From positions 62,001-126,000 of the forward strand of contig NW_019775596.1 in the NCBI RefSeq assembly GCF_001039355.2: 64,000 nucleotides of DNA, in the 5' to 3' direction. Numbering within the stretch: the stretch's first letter is position 1; each line of letters starts with the position of its first letter. The notes under the pieces were generated by a model. It saw only the letters and a program-made list of their open reading frames with translations. It did no database searches and had not been told where the DNA came from. Of the stretch, positions 10,841 to 22,650 are shown piece by piece. This DNA comes from Lingula anatina (taxonomy: Eukaryota > Brachiopoda > Lingulata > Lingulida > Lingulidae). The position numbers and the translations under genes are program-made.

Positions 10841-11718
10841 AAGCCAGTTGTTAAGTGCAAGATTAAGATTCAGCGAGTATAGAAATTGTTTTCATGTTAA
10901 GAAAAGATGATAAATGTAAAAGTTACACATATTTTTTTTATTTGATTGGTTTTATTTCACAATCAAATTCCAAGTTTCTGTCGCGTGTATAACACAAGCA
11001 AACTGAGTTTTTGGCATGATCTAAGTATGCTGTAATTTGAATAATATTCTATATTTCTAACTGAAAACAATGCTTTTAGAGATTGCCTAATAATGAAATA
11101 TTCAATGGTGGATTGACAAATAAGACGAAAGACAATGTAACAAAAACAAGCAAAAGAGCTGGATAGTAAATTATATCTGATAATACAATTTATTTTTGTA
11201 AAAGGTAAACATTCTTTGAGATACAAAGGGATTTACTGTAATATCGGATGGAAACATTGCTTGGTTTTGTGTCATTTTGCTTTTTACTCGCGCCGCAGCA
11301 AAACATGTCTATACTATACACCGACTGCTGGTCGTAGATTTATTTTTCTTCTAACGTTTTGCAAACTGAGGCCGTTGCTGTCGCAGTTCTATAGGTCCAG
11401 ACTTTAAGCTTGTTAGAGATGGAGAAGGGGGAAAAATGAGAGATAATGGGGGTCACGTGGTTTACTGTCCTTTGTTCAGCTTTTGTTGATCCGCGTAATA
11501 AAATCATTGATGGGAATGCCGCATTTATAATGAACATGTTGGCAAAGGTAACATGAATAAACAAAGTCGGTGGCTTATATGTTTAGATTATTCTTCTTTT
11601 CTTTTCCTTCTCACTCTCTCTCTCACTTTTTTGGCAAAATGGTTGTACAAGGATTCACGCGTTTTGTTGAATGGGGTTAATGCGTAAACAGAAAAAGGGG
11701 AATCCCCACAGTCATTGG

Positions 11719-11727
11719 TATATAAAG
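11719..11727 (+). promoter_or_regulatory. Possible TATA box
   Basis: TATATAAAG is followed about 80 bp later by a good splice donor (AAAGAAA|gtgagt at about 11809). About 200 bp downstream is a short splice-flanked exon that begins with an ATG. Together they look like a TATA promoter with a non-coding first exon, but this is weak evidence. Confidence 0.25.
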
Positions 11728-11931
11728 ACCACCGCCAGACATTTTGAATTCCTGTACCGGTATTGCGTGTCACCCAAGAACACCAAGTCACAACTGCGAA
11801 AGAAAGTGAGTGCACCACGTTTTTTGTCTCCACCCACCCTTTTTTGCCTCCACCCTTCACTAAAATAACGTAACTTTAATATAAATCTGATCGCCCTGCC
11901 GGCGCACCATAGATTTAACTTAGCAGTACAA

Positions 11932-13162
11932 ATGGCAGCTGTTCAGAAAGTGTTCGATCGGGTAGTGAATGTATTTGGGTAAATTTTTTGTTTTCTTTCT
12001 TGTCCTACGGTTCTTGATGCTGTTTGTCCTCACGAATTCCATCCTCTTCCTCTCCCTAATCTTATCTATACTCTGTAACATAAAAGTATTAGTTTAAACT
12101 GGTAGTTTGATAACGAAAACGACATGTTTGGAAGGGCTGTTCATGACCTTTGCCCATTCCGCTTTGAAGCGGAACCGAAATATTGTAACATGTAAATGTC
12201 GCGACTTCATTACATGTGTGGAATGTCTAGATGCAGTAGAATCTTAAAATACATACATAAGCCTACGGTAGGCGTTTGACCCCTCCACCCCTCCTTCCTT
12301 GTCCTCTTGCACCACCGACACTAAAGAAACGGGTATTAGACAAAACACATAGAAAACAAAATAAACAGGGAATACAGAGAAAAAAGGGACAAATGTATTA
12401 TTATTATGAGAACATTTCAGTTGAATCGTTTTTCCTTATTATCGGCAGATATATCAGGCACTCCGCAATGTTCTGACCTATATTTTTCGAGTGAGATATA
12501 AGTAATCTATTAAACATAAGGTTGTAACAATAATTATACTTTATCTTTGGTAGATAACTCAAAATTTATGTATTTATAACTATGACTATGTTTGAAAGGG
12601 CCAAAACATACAACATGTATAGTCGCAAAAGTTGGCTTTATCCAACGATGGCCATTTATTTGACTGATCTTGACTGTGTCAAAGGGTGATGCAATGCTAA
12701 TTACTAATAGGCTACACATTTTTATTAATCATCTCCGGAATTAAAATTTGCCGAGTAAGTCATATCGTGTGAACATTTGACAACCAGAGGTACGTATTAT
12801 AACGGCGGGTGAATTTACTTTCTCCGTTTGTCTAACTATATATATGTAGGCGCTGTCTTCACTGACTAAGTTCGAATTGATTATAAGCCCATGTTGGCTA
12901 ATACACATGTACCCAAGGATCAGGAGCCTATGCGGTTTGTTATTTTTTGGAAGTTTCAACACAAAAATCTCCCTTTTAGTTTTCACCCTAGTGTAAGTAA
13001 CCGCCCTAAAATAAAAAACAAAAATGAATAGATAAATTAACACATAAATATTTCGTATCTGTATCAAAAGTACTCATGTTTATATTTTCTAGTTATTGCA
13101 CGAGGGCAGTATACGTTGTCATTAGCGATGACTGGATCTCGCTTGAAAAGAAGAGATTTTAG
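11932..13162 (+). CDS. Doubtful small two-exon reading frame
   Basis: An exon at 11927-11978 lies between an acceptor (ACTTAGCAG) and a donor (GG|gtaaat). It contains ATG at 11932 and encodes MAAVQKVFDRVVNVF. A phase-compatible exon starts at 13093 after TATTTTCTAG and reads YCTRAVYVVISDDWISL to TAG at 13160-13162. The product would be only about 38 aa. No family is recognised. Either exon could belong to something else or be chance. Confidence 0.2.
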
Positions 13163-13780
13163 GGGAATCCCCTTTCTTCTATTACACGCGTTAAAAATAA
13201 ATCAGGATCATGGAATAGTGAATGTTTTGTTGCAAGTCGGACTGATAGGAAGAATGAAGACGGTTTTAAATTGTAGATCTTTAAGTATTAAAGACGTTGC
13301 TCGTTTCTGACTGTCATTCACGCGCGTTTTGTCTCCCTTTGTTGATGGCAATTTTCGCGCAAATTGCTGAAATCGCACCTTAATTTTTTATGTTTTTTTC
13401 TCACTGACGTTGTCTGGACTTCTTATGAAATTGTGTATTTTTGTATATTATTTTGATCTTGGACATTTCTTTTCTAAAGGGGGGGGGGGCAATGATCCTC
13501 TGGCGGTTATACTCTAACAAAAGAGTCTAAGAAAAATAAACATGAATACTGAGAGTGCAATTCTCTCTTTATTGCACCCAACTGCACACTAGGTTATTCC
13601 CTTCATCTCTTCTGATTCAGATAAAATAACGATAAACTGGAACTGGTCCAGATCATTATCCTTACATTTCCTTTAAAATTGAGATCGAATTTTCGCTTTC
13701 TTCCTGTAAAATATTGTAGGTGCCTTTGTCCATGGATCCATAGTGACCTTTAAGATTCAGTATGTGTACTACACATGCTG
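13163..13780. other. Intergenic, nothing recognised
   Basis: AT-rich sequence with a G run near 13480. No exon or element was identified. Confidence 0.45.
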
Positions 13781-13948
13781 CAGGCCCGTAGCCAGCAGTT
13801 TCAAAAGGGGGGTTATTTTTCTGAAAAAGTGGACCTTTTCCCATAAAAACGTCATGTACCTAGATCAAATTTTACCCAGAGTGGACCTTTTCTCAGCAAA
13901 AGGGGCGGTTCTTTCGAACCCCCCGAACCCCCCCTGGCTACGGGCCTG
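13781..13948 (-). mobile_element. Short TIR element (MITE), family G, copy 2, inverted
   Basis: A 168-bp element with the same CAGGCCCGTAGCCAG and CTGGCTACGGGCCTG ends as the copy at 1706-1872, but in the opposite orientation (its G-rich block reads as C-rich at the right end). It is flanked by TGCTG on both sides (13776-13780 and 13949-13953), an independent 5-bp target duplication. Confidence 0.88.
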
Positions 13949-14229
13949 TGCTGTGTAGGCCTACCAGTCTTCTATATCCCTTTTCAAAATAGGCTACAGC
14001 TCAACTATTCATGAAGGTCAGCGCCGCAGTTTTTTTCCTGTTTCCAAATCGCGGACCGTGGAAGTACAGTCCTTGCCCTGCGATAAACATAGTAAATAAT
14101 ATGTTATTCTTGGAAGCTGAACGGCATCTCTGACCATCCAAAAAACATTTTTTCTTTGTCAAAGTTAATGTTTGCTTTCCATAACCACCACCATCACCAC
14201 TACTAACAATAACAACAACAACTACAACA

Positions 14230-14231
14230 AC

Positions 14232-14268
<37 letters not shown>

Positions 14269-14269
14269 T
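14230..14269. repeat. (TAA)n microsatellite
   Basis: About thirteen AAT units following ACA-rich sequence. Confidence 0.95.
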
Positions 14270-14898
14270 TTTATTGAACACAGTGGCAATATGACTATAC
14301 CACAATAGTATAGCCTACAATGTTATGTTTGAAAGATCCTATCTACTAGGCCCTACATCTTGATAATTGTGAAAATAAAACATTCTTGTCTAGTTTTGAC
14401 TTGATGACTGTGAAGTTTGACGCTAATCCATTGTGTAACATTTACAACCTGTGTAAAAACTTCGGCTCCGTTTCATTTTTTGTGTAGGCCTAATTATTTC
14501 CAGATTTCCAGGGCACAATTTGAATGAATGGGTTTTAAAACAGTGGTAAAACTTCATTTATATTTCTGTAGTCCAAGATAAAACTACTCTTCAATATTCA
14601 TTTTCCTTTTTGCATTTTCAAATAAACTATTAGTAATAAAGACTAAATAAGGGACTGGTGTCAATAATTCGCTTGAAGATTGTCAAGAAAAGGGGTATTT
14701 ATGGAGTAATATTCAGAGGCAATATTCCGCCATTTTTAAAGGGGAATCCCCGACCTAATTTTTATACACGAAACCGGATGGAGAGTGTACATTAGGTAAG
14801 GTTGGCATATATCTTATTGTAAGACAAGACTTACATGTATGATGCCGTTCAAACTTTAAGGACAGCTTCTGGTTGGTAATATGCCGTAGAATTGTTTG

Positions 14899-14933
14899 GT
14901 CCAAAATAGTAGAAAGTTTCTACTATTTTGGAC
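14899..14933. repeat. Perfect 17-bp hairpin with a 1-nt loop
   Basis: GTCCAAAATAGTAGAAA is followed by one G and then its exact complement. The loop is too tight for a normal RNA stem, so a palindromic element end or a replication-slippage inverted duplication is more likely. Confidence 0.8.
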
Positions 14934-15963
14934 ATAAAGAAGGGACTCCGTTGATGTGATAAAATTAGGCCTACTTTGGCAATATGGCGTCTTCTTCATA
15001 TACATGTAGCTCTCTAATCCATTGAAGTCATAACTCACGTCACCCAAACGCTGTGTGTTTTTACTTCAGATTGATGCATGCATTGATATATGTTTTGAAT
15101 TATATTATTTTAGCTGGAAGGTGTAATGTAAAAATACAATAATAAATAGATATGGTACATGTTTAAAAAGTCCGAGTAACCTGCAAGTAGGGCTTACTGT
15201 AGGCCTACGGGTAGGTCTAACTAATTAAGACTTGTAACGAGAGAGAGAGGTAACCTAATCAGAAATAAAATGTAACTTACCGTCATATAAGGCCTATCAG
15301 TATGTACATGTATGGTAGGCTACAGTGTAGGCCTATATACTTAATTTGATACGTTATGGGTATTACATGGTTTATGTGCTAAAACTTTATATTATTTGAA
15401 GCTTCCGGAATATCACATTGCAATTAAATAAAATTCGATCACATTCCACATAAATATTTTAGGTCGTTTTTACTATAATATTACGGATCTATTACACGGC
15501 ATACCGGTCCCTTGCAATAAAATCATGGTTATGGTTAATTCGAGGCCGTTGGGATAATACGCTAATTCTAGTGCAAACCGAATTGATCCATCTAATCGCA
15601 CGTTTCTACACATACATGAATAGGCAAACATCATAACATGAGTTTCTGAATTTGTAGCCTGACAGAACTTAGGCCTACTAGTTCATACAGAGCAGATGAA
15701 TCGAGTTCCATACAACTGAATCATCAAAATATGTGATATGTGACGCTGAATCTTGATCTTTATTGTAGATAAAATAGGCCTATGTCATAAATAGTTAGCT
15801 ACAATTAAGTTAATTAGTGATGATAAGATTGTTCTGACAATGAAACCGTTTATTGTATTATTAATGACTGGATTTTGATAGTTTAAAATTATTAATTAAT
15901 CATTTGTTTATTTATTTATTTATTTATTTACCTACCGTCTCAGATTTTGACAGCTCTCAAGTA

Positions 15964-17909
15964 ATGGCGGCAGCAGGACACGCAGAGTCCTCCACTTTAG
16001 ACCAAGAAGACGAAGAAGAACCCCCGGGAAATCCAGAGACGACCGTTTGGGGCAAACCTACTCCCCCAAGGCGCCTTCCTCGGAAAATAGATCGATCCAA
16101 AGATTCGACATTAAATCTTGGGAGTTTGAGCACTGAGAGTTGGTCTTTGCCGAGTTCGGTATGTATCTTTGTAAATATTCATTTTATACTAGTGTGTTAA
16201 TAATCAATTGCATGTATTAATGATTAATTAATATTAGTAATATTTATCTTTTGGTTATATATGATAGACTTGTAAGATTTTGTGATATCTATAACGTCCG
16301 TGTGTCGGAAAGGAAATTGAAAAATATCGTGAGAAAATTAAGATATTACATTGTTGACTGGAGCAAAGACCTTCGCTAAGGCGACTCAATTAGACTAATT
16401 AGAAGACTAATTAATTTATTAATTAAAATCAATCATAATCTGACCGAATCTTAGTTAGCCCATTTCTGACCAACCCTGAATTTATTATCAAAATCCGTCA
16501 AAGGCACAAACGTAATTAACTTGCTGGAGAACGTCATATAGATACTCTTTATTGTATTATATTATATAGTTTATCATATTAAATATTTAGGTGCTAAATT
16601 AAATACTGAACTAAGTTTTTCTCTGTTTTATGGTGGCTCTTTGAATAGGAAAAATAAAAGAGAAAATTACTCTCAAATTTCACTTGAGAGAATATTATAG
16701 CTAAGGTATAAGTGAGAGAGTTAAATGCCCTTGAGATATCCATATTCAGATGTCATTTAATTAGTTTTCACATTTAACTTATTATGGCTTTGTTGTTTTG
16801 TTTGGGTCCGACTGCGTTTGTGTAGCCTTCATCTAAATTTTTATAGTCTTTAAATATTGAAACGATGGTATACAATAGACGATGAATGTTTATGCAACGT
16901 TGAGATTGTAATGTTTAAATTAAATGGTGAGGGTGAATGGATGTCCCCATTCAACATAAATATCCAGCAGCTGTCTTCATATAAACGGCTCATTTAAATA
17001 CAGTTGTCGGAAAGTTTCCCTCTTTGATGGTTGTAGGTTATTCCGGGTCGCAAGACAAAGTAATATTCGTTATCGTCGTAATTAACCGCTTATCAACACT
17101 TGTTAGATTGCATTTGTTATTTTACAATTAATCACTGTCACTCAGGATATTTGAGATCAATACACCCGGAAAACATCTTAACTAGCTGTCTGACGCAATC
17201 CATTGACCTACGCATCGCTTTGAATTACATCCCTATCACTAAACTCTGCCGAATAAAACGAATTTTGAATACTTGTGGTAAAACGTTGACGAATAAATCG
17301 AATTTACTTTATTTAGATTGAAATGATTATTTTTGTCCCAGTTGCGCATTCTTTGATGAAATAGTGGTGACATGTTAAACTTTATTAACATTAGGAACTC
17401 CCTATCTTTTAAAATTTCCATTTGCATGTTTCTTTTAAATATCTTTAATTATTGATTATACAATAGACTCTGCATAATTGGGAAAATTAGAAAGTTTTAT
17501 TTAGTAACAAAGAAAAAAATCTGGTCCACAAGATTTATTTTAGGAAATCGGTAATTCGAGTTATACTGTGAAAACTTATACAAAGTCTACTATATTATTT
17601 TTTTACGTCTCCTTATGTTTTTTTCTATTATTTTATTGAAGAAAATAGTTTTATTGGTCATGATGAATATCTTTCATAAAGGAAAATACCAACAGTTTTC
17701 AAGAATTGCGAAAGGAGAATGCGACCCTGAAAGCTCAATTAAACGACCTCAACAAGGCCCGCTGTGCTTCGGAAGAAAAATGCCAATCTTTGAGCGCTGA
17801 GTATGCGGACGTAAAACAAAAGTTGATAGAGACAGCCCAGTTTTGTCAGAATTTGGTGACTCGGCTAGAGGCTAAAGAATCCGGCGGACGTGGTTTCTGT
17901 GAAAAAGGC
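15964..17909 (+). CDS. Unrecognised coiled-coil protein, first two coding exons
   Basis: Exon 1 starts at an acceptor (CTACCGTCTCAG|, exon from 15943), so there is an upstream non-coding exon. The ATG at 15964 opens MAAAGHAESS, followed by an acidic patch (DQEDEEEPP), a proline and basic segment (GKPTPPRRLPRKIDR) and a Ser/Leu-rich end, and closes at TCG|gtatgt (16158, phase 0, 65 codons). Exon 2, 17682-17909, starts at GAA in the same phase and ends GGC|gtaagt, exactly 76 codons. It encodes FQELRKENATLKAQLNDLNK and EYADVKQKLIETAQFCQNL, heptad-patterned coiled coil. I found no certain third exon before the CCDC162 start. The gene may continue into the next 7 kb, or these could be alternative 5' exons of CCDC162; the phases do not allow a direct join. 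The family is not recognised. Confidence 0.6.
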
Positions 17910-19972
17910 GTAAGTTCCTCTTTGTTATCTGACAACCGAATTCCACACATTAATTACTCTCTTTTCTTCCTTCAAGCTGTAAGATTGATAAATAAAATCA
18001 ATTGATAAATTATCAATCCACCCTTTCCTTGTTTGCATAGTTAGCTCATTTTGACTACTTGTGGTTAACTTGACGTGAAAAAAAAACCCAAAAAAATGTA
18101 TTATTCATCACTCTGAACACATCAGTCCAATTAAGCCCCTATTCCTTAATTACTAATGCACGCTATAAACATTACCTTTAACCAAATTACGATCTATATG
18201 TTCGTTTTAAGTCAATGTCAAAGTAATGAGGACGGAAATTGGTGACTTTTATTTCTTGCGGTAAAAATTGAAATGTAGAATTCGAAAACGGACATATAGT
18301 TCGTTATTTTGTCAGCATCTTTGGATAGGTGTTCAGTGGAAACCTGCAGAATTTTTTAAGAAATACATTTGTTTGTTGTCGACTAGCAATTTTAGTAATG
18401 AGCCATTCTCTACAACTTCATCTCTCAAAAAATAACTCTGACCTAATTTTTCTATTCCAACGGAAAATATTTTTCATCTGGGAGCCAAGATGAATAAATA
18501 TTTCATGCTTTTACATAATCACAAGTTNTGTAGTAATGCTACCTTAACAGTCAAATGTGTGTCTATATATTAATATTGTATATTTTATTATACATATTTT
18601 TTATTTAGAAAATAAATAAACAGAAAAAATCTAGGTGCAGAATTTAACTCTTCTATTACTTTTTAGGACTGGTATTTTTTCAAAGCATAATGCAAAATGG
18701 ATAACTGAAAATGCTAAAAAAAAGGGCATTATGTATTATATGCTTTTCAAATAGACAGAGATAGAAAAAATGTATTGCATGGTTTTGGCAAATAGGAACT
18801 AGTTGAATGTATAACTTCATGCGACACGGTAATTCCTAAGCTTTCATCATTCATGTAGGTGTAAAGAGATGCTGTGCAAGGCCGTTTTCCTGGCAAATAT
18901 TAATGCATTACATAATAAGATTGTCAGTTTGTGTTAGAGACTGCTACAAAGGGTCCGTTTTCTTTCTTTCTGAATATACATAACTGCATTATGGCTTTCA
19001 CATTTCACATCTCTAACAGTATCCTTCACATACCAGTAGCTATAGCAAGCTGCTATTTCGGGCATCCAGGGTTGATCTCATGTCTGAGACGTATTAAGCC
19101 AGCTTGATTACAATCAAAATGTGATCTTTATCAAAGCATGCTGTGGTTATATCTAATTGCACTGCACTGCTGCACAAGGTCAGACATTGTTAAAGGTACT
19201 TGGAAATGTTCACTGCCCAGTAAAATTTTCAATAAACAATAGTATTCATTGTTCTAATAGTTTTTCTTCAATATATACCTTCAGCAAAAGGAAAAGTTTG
19301 CAGCAAATTTGCAGCAAGGAGTTTCCAAGAAAAAATTGTATTGCTGCTTATTTGCAGCAAATTATATTTGCAAGAGCATCTTAAGTTTGTGGTAGGTTAT
19401 CAAAAAAAACCTTTCTTTGCATATAAGTCAACGCATTAAGTTAAAAGAAAGTGTTCATGTTCTTGCAAATTTGTGGCAAACTTCCAGAAACATAAAATTC
19501 ATTCTTGCAAATTTGCAAGAGAGTTTGCAGACGGCCTGTTATTTTGCTAAGGGTAATCCTTCCTTAGATAAACAGACTTAGGTTTTGATTTATCAATTTA
19601 ACAGTATTTTTTCATATCAAGTTATTTGCCAAATAATATACAACCTCTGATGCCTTAAAAGTGAAATAAATACTAATCAACCCATTTGTCTTAAGGTTGT
19701 TTAAAAATACGGAGAGAGAAATAAATAAAAATTTGGAGAGAGTTTAACACATTTTTCATCACACAAGAAAGTTTTTGTTCTACAAAAAGAGTAATCAAAG
19801 TGATTATAAAGACTGGGTTCTCATTGTAAACCAACAATAATTCCTAAATGGCAGCAAGTTGTAAACAACAACATAAATCATATCTTCTCTTCTTGTTTTT
19901 TTCATTGCTACTAATCAGGGAAATCTATTGATAACTGCATATCTGATATTCAGAGGTGCAAGCAAAGGAGAC
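17910..19972. other. Intron or intergenic, repeat-bearing
   Basis: Low-GC sequence. A stretch from about 19265 to 19540 repeats words built on TTGCAAATTTGC and TTGCAGCAAATT in both orientations. It reads as a degenerate dispersed repeat rather than exon sequence. There is a single N at 18528. No certain exon of the upstream coiled-coil gene was found. Confidence 0.4.
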
Positions 19973-20205
19973 AGACTGGGTTCCCATAAACCTCTCATAC
20001 TAGCAGGATCGATCTAACTCTGATGGAATTCTCACTAAATTGCATTCAGTTTAATAGGCTTAAATGTCTGCAATGCTCAGTAAAGCTGCTAGGAGGATAA
20101 TTAACTTTTGTGCATGCTTAAACTAAATGCAATTTAGTGGGAAACCCAGTGGAGATAAATCGATCCTGCTAGTACAGAGGAATTGGGAATGGTCCCATAT
20201 ACCAT
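19973..20205. mobile_element. Palindromic MITE-like element, family P, copy 3
   Basis: The left arm is AGACTGGGTTCCCAT, then ACTAGCAGGATCGATCTAAC, then CTCACTAAATTGCATT. The right arm is its near complement (AATGCAATTTAGTGGGAAACC, then GGAGATAAATCGATCCTGCTAGT, then GGGAATGGTCCCAT with mismatches). The core GGCTTAAATGTCTG, AAAGCTGCTAGGA, ATAATTAACTT matches the cores of copies 1 and 2. This is the best-preserved palindrome of the three. Confidence 0.72.
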
Positions 20206-20928
20206 GTTTCTAGACAAAAATACTGACAAACTTAATAGGCTTTGTCACGAAGTGGTCATCTAAATGTCTGCTAGTCATGAGTGACACAAAATCCCAGCTA
20301 ACACAACTGCTACTATATAGATTACAAACAGTATTGTTTCTGAAGGTTATTGTCCAGAAAAAAAACCCTGTTACATATTCCAAATTATTCATAATGTGAC
20401 CACTGATGGGGATTTCATTTCTGAACTACATATTAAACCTTCACTTATCTATTGTTCAGAGGAGACAAATAACAAACTTCCACTTCAATATTAATATAAA
20501 CATACAAATTTGTACATATATATTAAGGGTAATGCCAAGGTCTGTCTGAAAATGACAAGTGCCTATTTATTTCTATTTTTAACAGTGAACAATTCAACTG
20601 CTGATTTATTAATAAACAGAGCAGCATATAAGTATATTCTTTTTATTAATAAATTACCAGTATGAACTGTGAACACAAGTTTACACAAGGGCCATTCATA
20701 AAAATTACATAACAGTAACTTTAAAAAATAATTTTTGCAATAATAAAATGACTCTGAGACTGAATAACAAAAACAACTCAAAGAAGAGCCCATTGTATTA
20801 GGGGCGGAAGATTTGCAAAAACAAATTATGCAACACATCTAAGGCATGCAAATCACAAGGTTACCCAAATGTCAGTGTGGAAATCTCCCCCATTTCCCTA
20901 TCGTATGATCATATTTGGTCTTGCTTAC
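20206..20928. other. Intergenic or intron, nothing certain
   Basis: AT-rich. Minus-strand open frames (20210-20392, 20563-20838) lack splice context or recognisable composition. Confidence 0.4.
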
Positions 20929-22442
20929 CTGAGTAATCTCTTGAACTTCGCACATTAATGAGGATCCTAGGTTTTCTGATATTCTCCTTTTACCAAATTC
21001 TCGCCCAATGTCTCCCTAAGGTATGACCTAGTAAAGAAAGTTTTGCAAAATATTTCAAAATGACAAAGTATTCAATTGTAGACAATGCAAAAGGATGGGT
21101 GTGTGTGTGTGTGGGGGGGGGGAGGAAGGGATGTGAAAACAATTACGATGACAATTACATTGAAGTCGAAAATTAATTTAGAGAAGGACCTATAATTTTC
21201 ATTTAACTCTACATATATATCACTGACTTCAAAATATTGTCTATTCATGTTCTAAGGCTTCAGTATGATGTGAATTTGAGCATGAATTTCAACACCACAA
21301 ACAAGCTCATATTTTAAATGAATCCAAATTACCTTTATTATTAACTATTCAAAGAAAAATAGAGGATAAAAATCTAAACCCCTAAGGCACAACTAATGAA
21401 ATATCTAGTTAAAGGATTTTTACCACCAAAAAGTTACGTTTTACTTTTTCAAGATACTACCACTTGTACATAAGGAAAGGGCATTCTTACTTTTACTAGT
21501 ATTTATATTATCAAAATAGTTTTGAGATCAATAAGCATTGTATCACTGACTTCATGCTTATAAATATCACCCTTCATATCCCTGATGTGACTTTATTGCA
21601 CCATACTTGGAACTCCATTTAATTGTAAAAGAACTTCTAAGGAAATTCAAGTTCAAACATACAGGAATGGTCAGGCCATTTGGTTAAAATGTAAAAAAAA
21701 ATACGGTGTAGAGACCAGAAAGCCACCTAAGCCAATGATATTTTTGCCGCCCAAAGAGATCAAAGTTCAAAAATTTCATCCCTGCACACATAGGTTCTTA
21801 TTGATAAATGCTGAGGGATGAATTTGGCTTAGACCAAAAAATGGATTTTTTTCCATAATACACTAGATTAAAAAACTGTTACATGCACTGTTTGGAAAGC
21901 TGAAGTTGACAGGGACACCAAGGAAAAACTACCAAAAAACACAAGCTTCAGTTTGTTTTGGTGGAGCATTCTTTGCCAAGAATTTGCCAAAATTGCCTTT
22001 GAAACAAAATACACACAAGTCATTATAAATTTAAACCAGCACAAACCCAGTACACCTGACCACTGAGGCTAAGACGACTCACGAAGAAAAAGGACGCCAC
22101 CTGGAGATTTTTGCTGTCAATGTAATCACTCCCATTTGGGCCAATTCTGTCTTCCTACAAGCAACAAAATTTTTTCGATTATAAATTAACTCTGAATATG
22201 ATTCTGTAGCTGAACAATTTATTAGCAGTAACATATATTTATAAAAAAAAGCTATTTTCATATATGGTTAAAGAAATTTTTAAAAATACAGTTTGTAGAT
22301 TAATTTTTTTATCATTATCAATAACAATCAGTAGCAATAATAAATATTATTTTATGAAAAAAACACATTTACATGAAACAAATTCCAAATAAATAATGTA
22401 TCCAAGTAATGCAACAAATTACAGACAAAAATGGATTATGTT

Positions 22443-22501
<59 letters not shown>

Positions 22502-22650
22502 CTAGTTCCTGGCACCACCAATGGTGGCACCACCTTCCAGTCTACAGCATTTAAGAGACATCCACCCATCCACTGATTTGTAAAAAAGATGGCAGCACCT
22601 TACAGTCATATCTTGCTCACCCAAAATAGTATTCCGGTTTGTGGAGATAA
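20929..22650 (-). CDS. Possible minus-strand gene, three phase-compatible exons, unknown product
   Basis: Read on the minus strand, three splice-flanked blocks are all whole numbers of codons. They are 22650-22621 (30 nt, acceptor TTAGTTTCAG, donor gtgagc), 22154-22083 (72 nt, acceptor TTGCTTGTAG, donor gtgagt) and 21015-20929 (87 nt, acceptor ATACCTTAG, donor gtaagc). The second encodes EDRIGPNGSDYIDSKNLQ and ends in VASFFF. The third encodes GDIGREFGKRRISENLGS and ends EVQEITQ, and is open only in the frame that continues from the second. The composition is protein-like rather than low-complexity. I do not recognise the family and found neither a start nor a stop. It would lie between the coiled-coil exons and CCDC162, on the opposite strand. 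Confidence 0.35.
22445..22500. repeat. (TA)n microsatellite
   Basis: About 28 uninterrupted TA units. Confidence 0.97.

Larger units (their letters stand above)
7691..11715. other. Gene-poor intergenic stretch
   Basis: No convincing exon was seen on either strand. It contains a GC-rich imperfect palindrome with GCCGCCATTT and AAATGGCGGC near 7750-7840, a TC/GCTC microsatellite (8218-8263), a G run near 9091-9103, and a 31-bp A run (10809-10839). Open frames near 8926, 9136, 10963 and 11216 have no splice-site or composition support. Confidence 0.45.
13949..15942. other. Intergenic, AT-rich
   Basis: No convincing exon. The sequence includes a (TAA)n tract, a perfect hairpin at 14899-14933, and many scattered GTAGGCCTAC-type words. 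The last part ends in a TTTA run and a pyrimidine-rich acceptor at 15942 that leads into the coiled-coil gene. Confidence 0.45.

Noticed and set aside
11588-11860. 90-codon minus-strand frame opposite the TATA candidate
   Set aside because: No recognisable domain or splice context; the terminal RERVRRKRKEE is from a CT-rich stretch.
21710-21800. Plus-strand KPPKPMIFLPPKEIK-type reading frame
   Set aside because: No convincing splice sites on either side; the block looks like part of a dispersed non-coding repeat.
22369-22569. Minus-strand frame with an IY repeat
   Set aside because: Mostly the (TA)n microsatellite.
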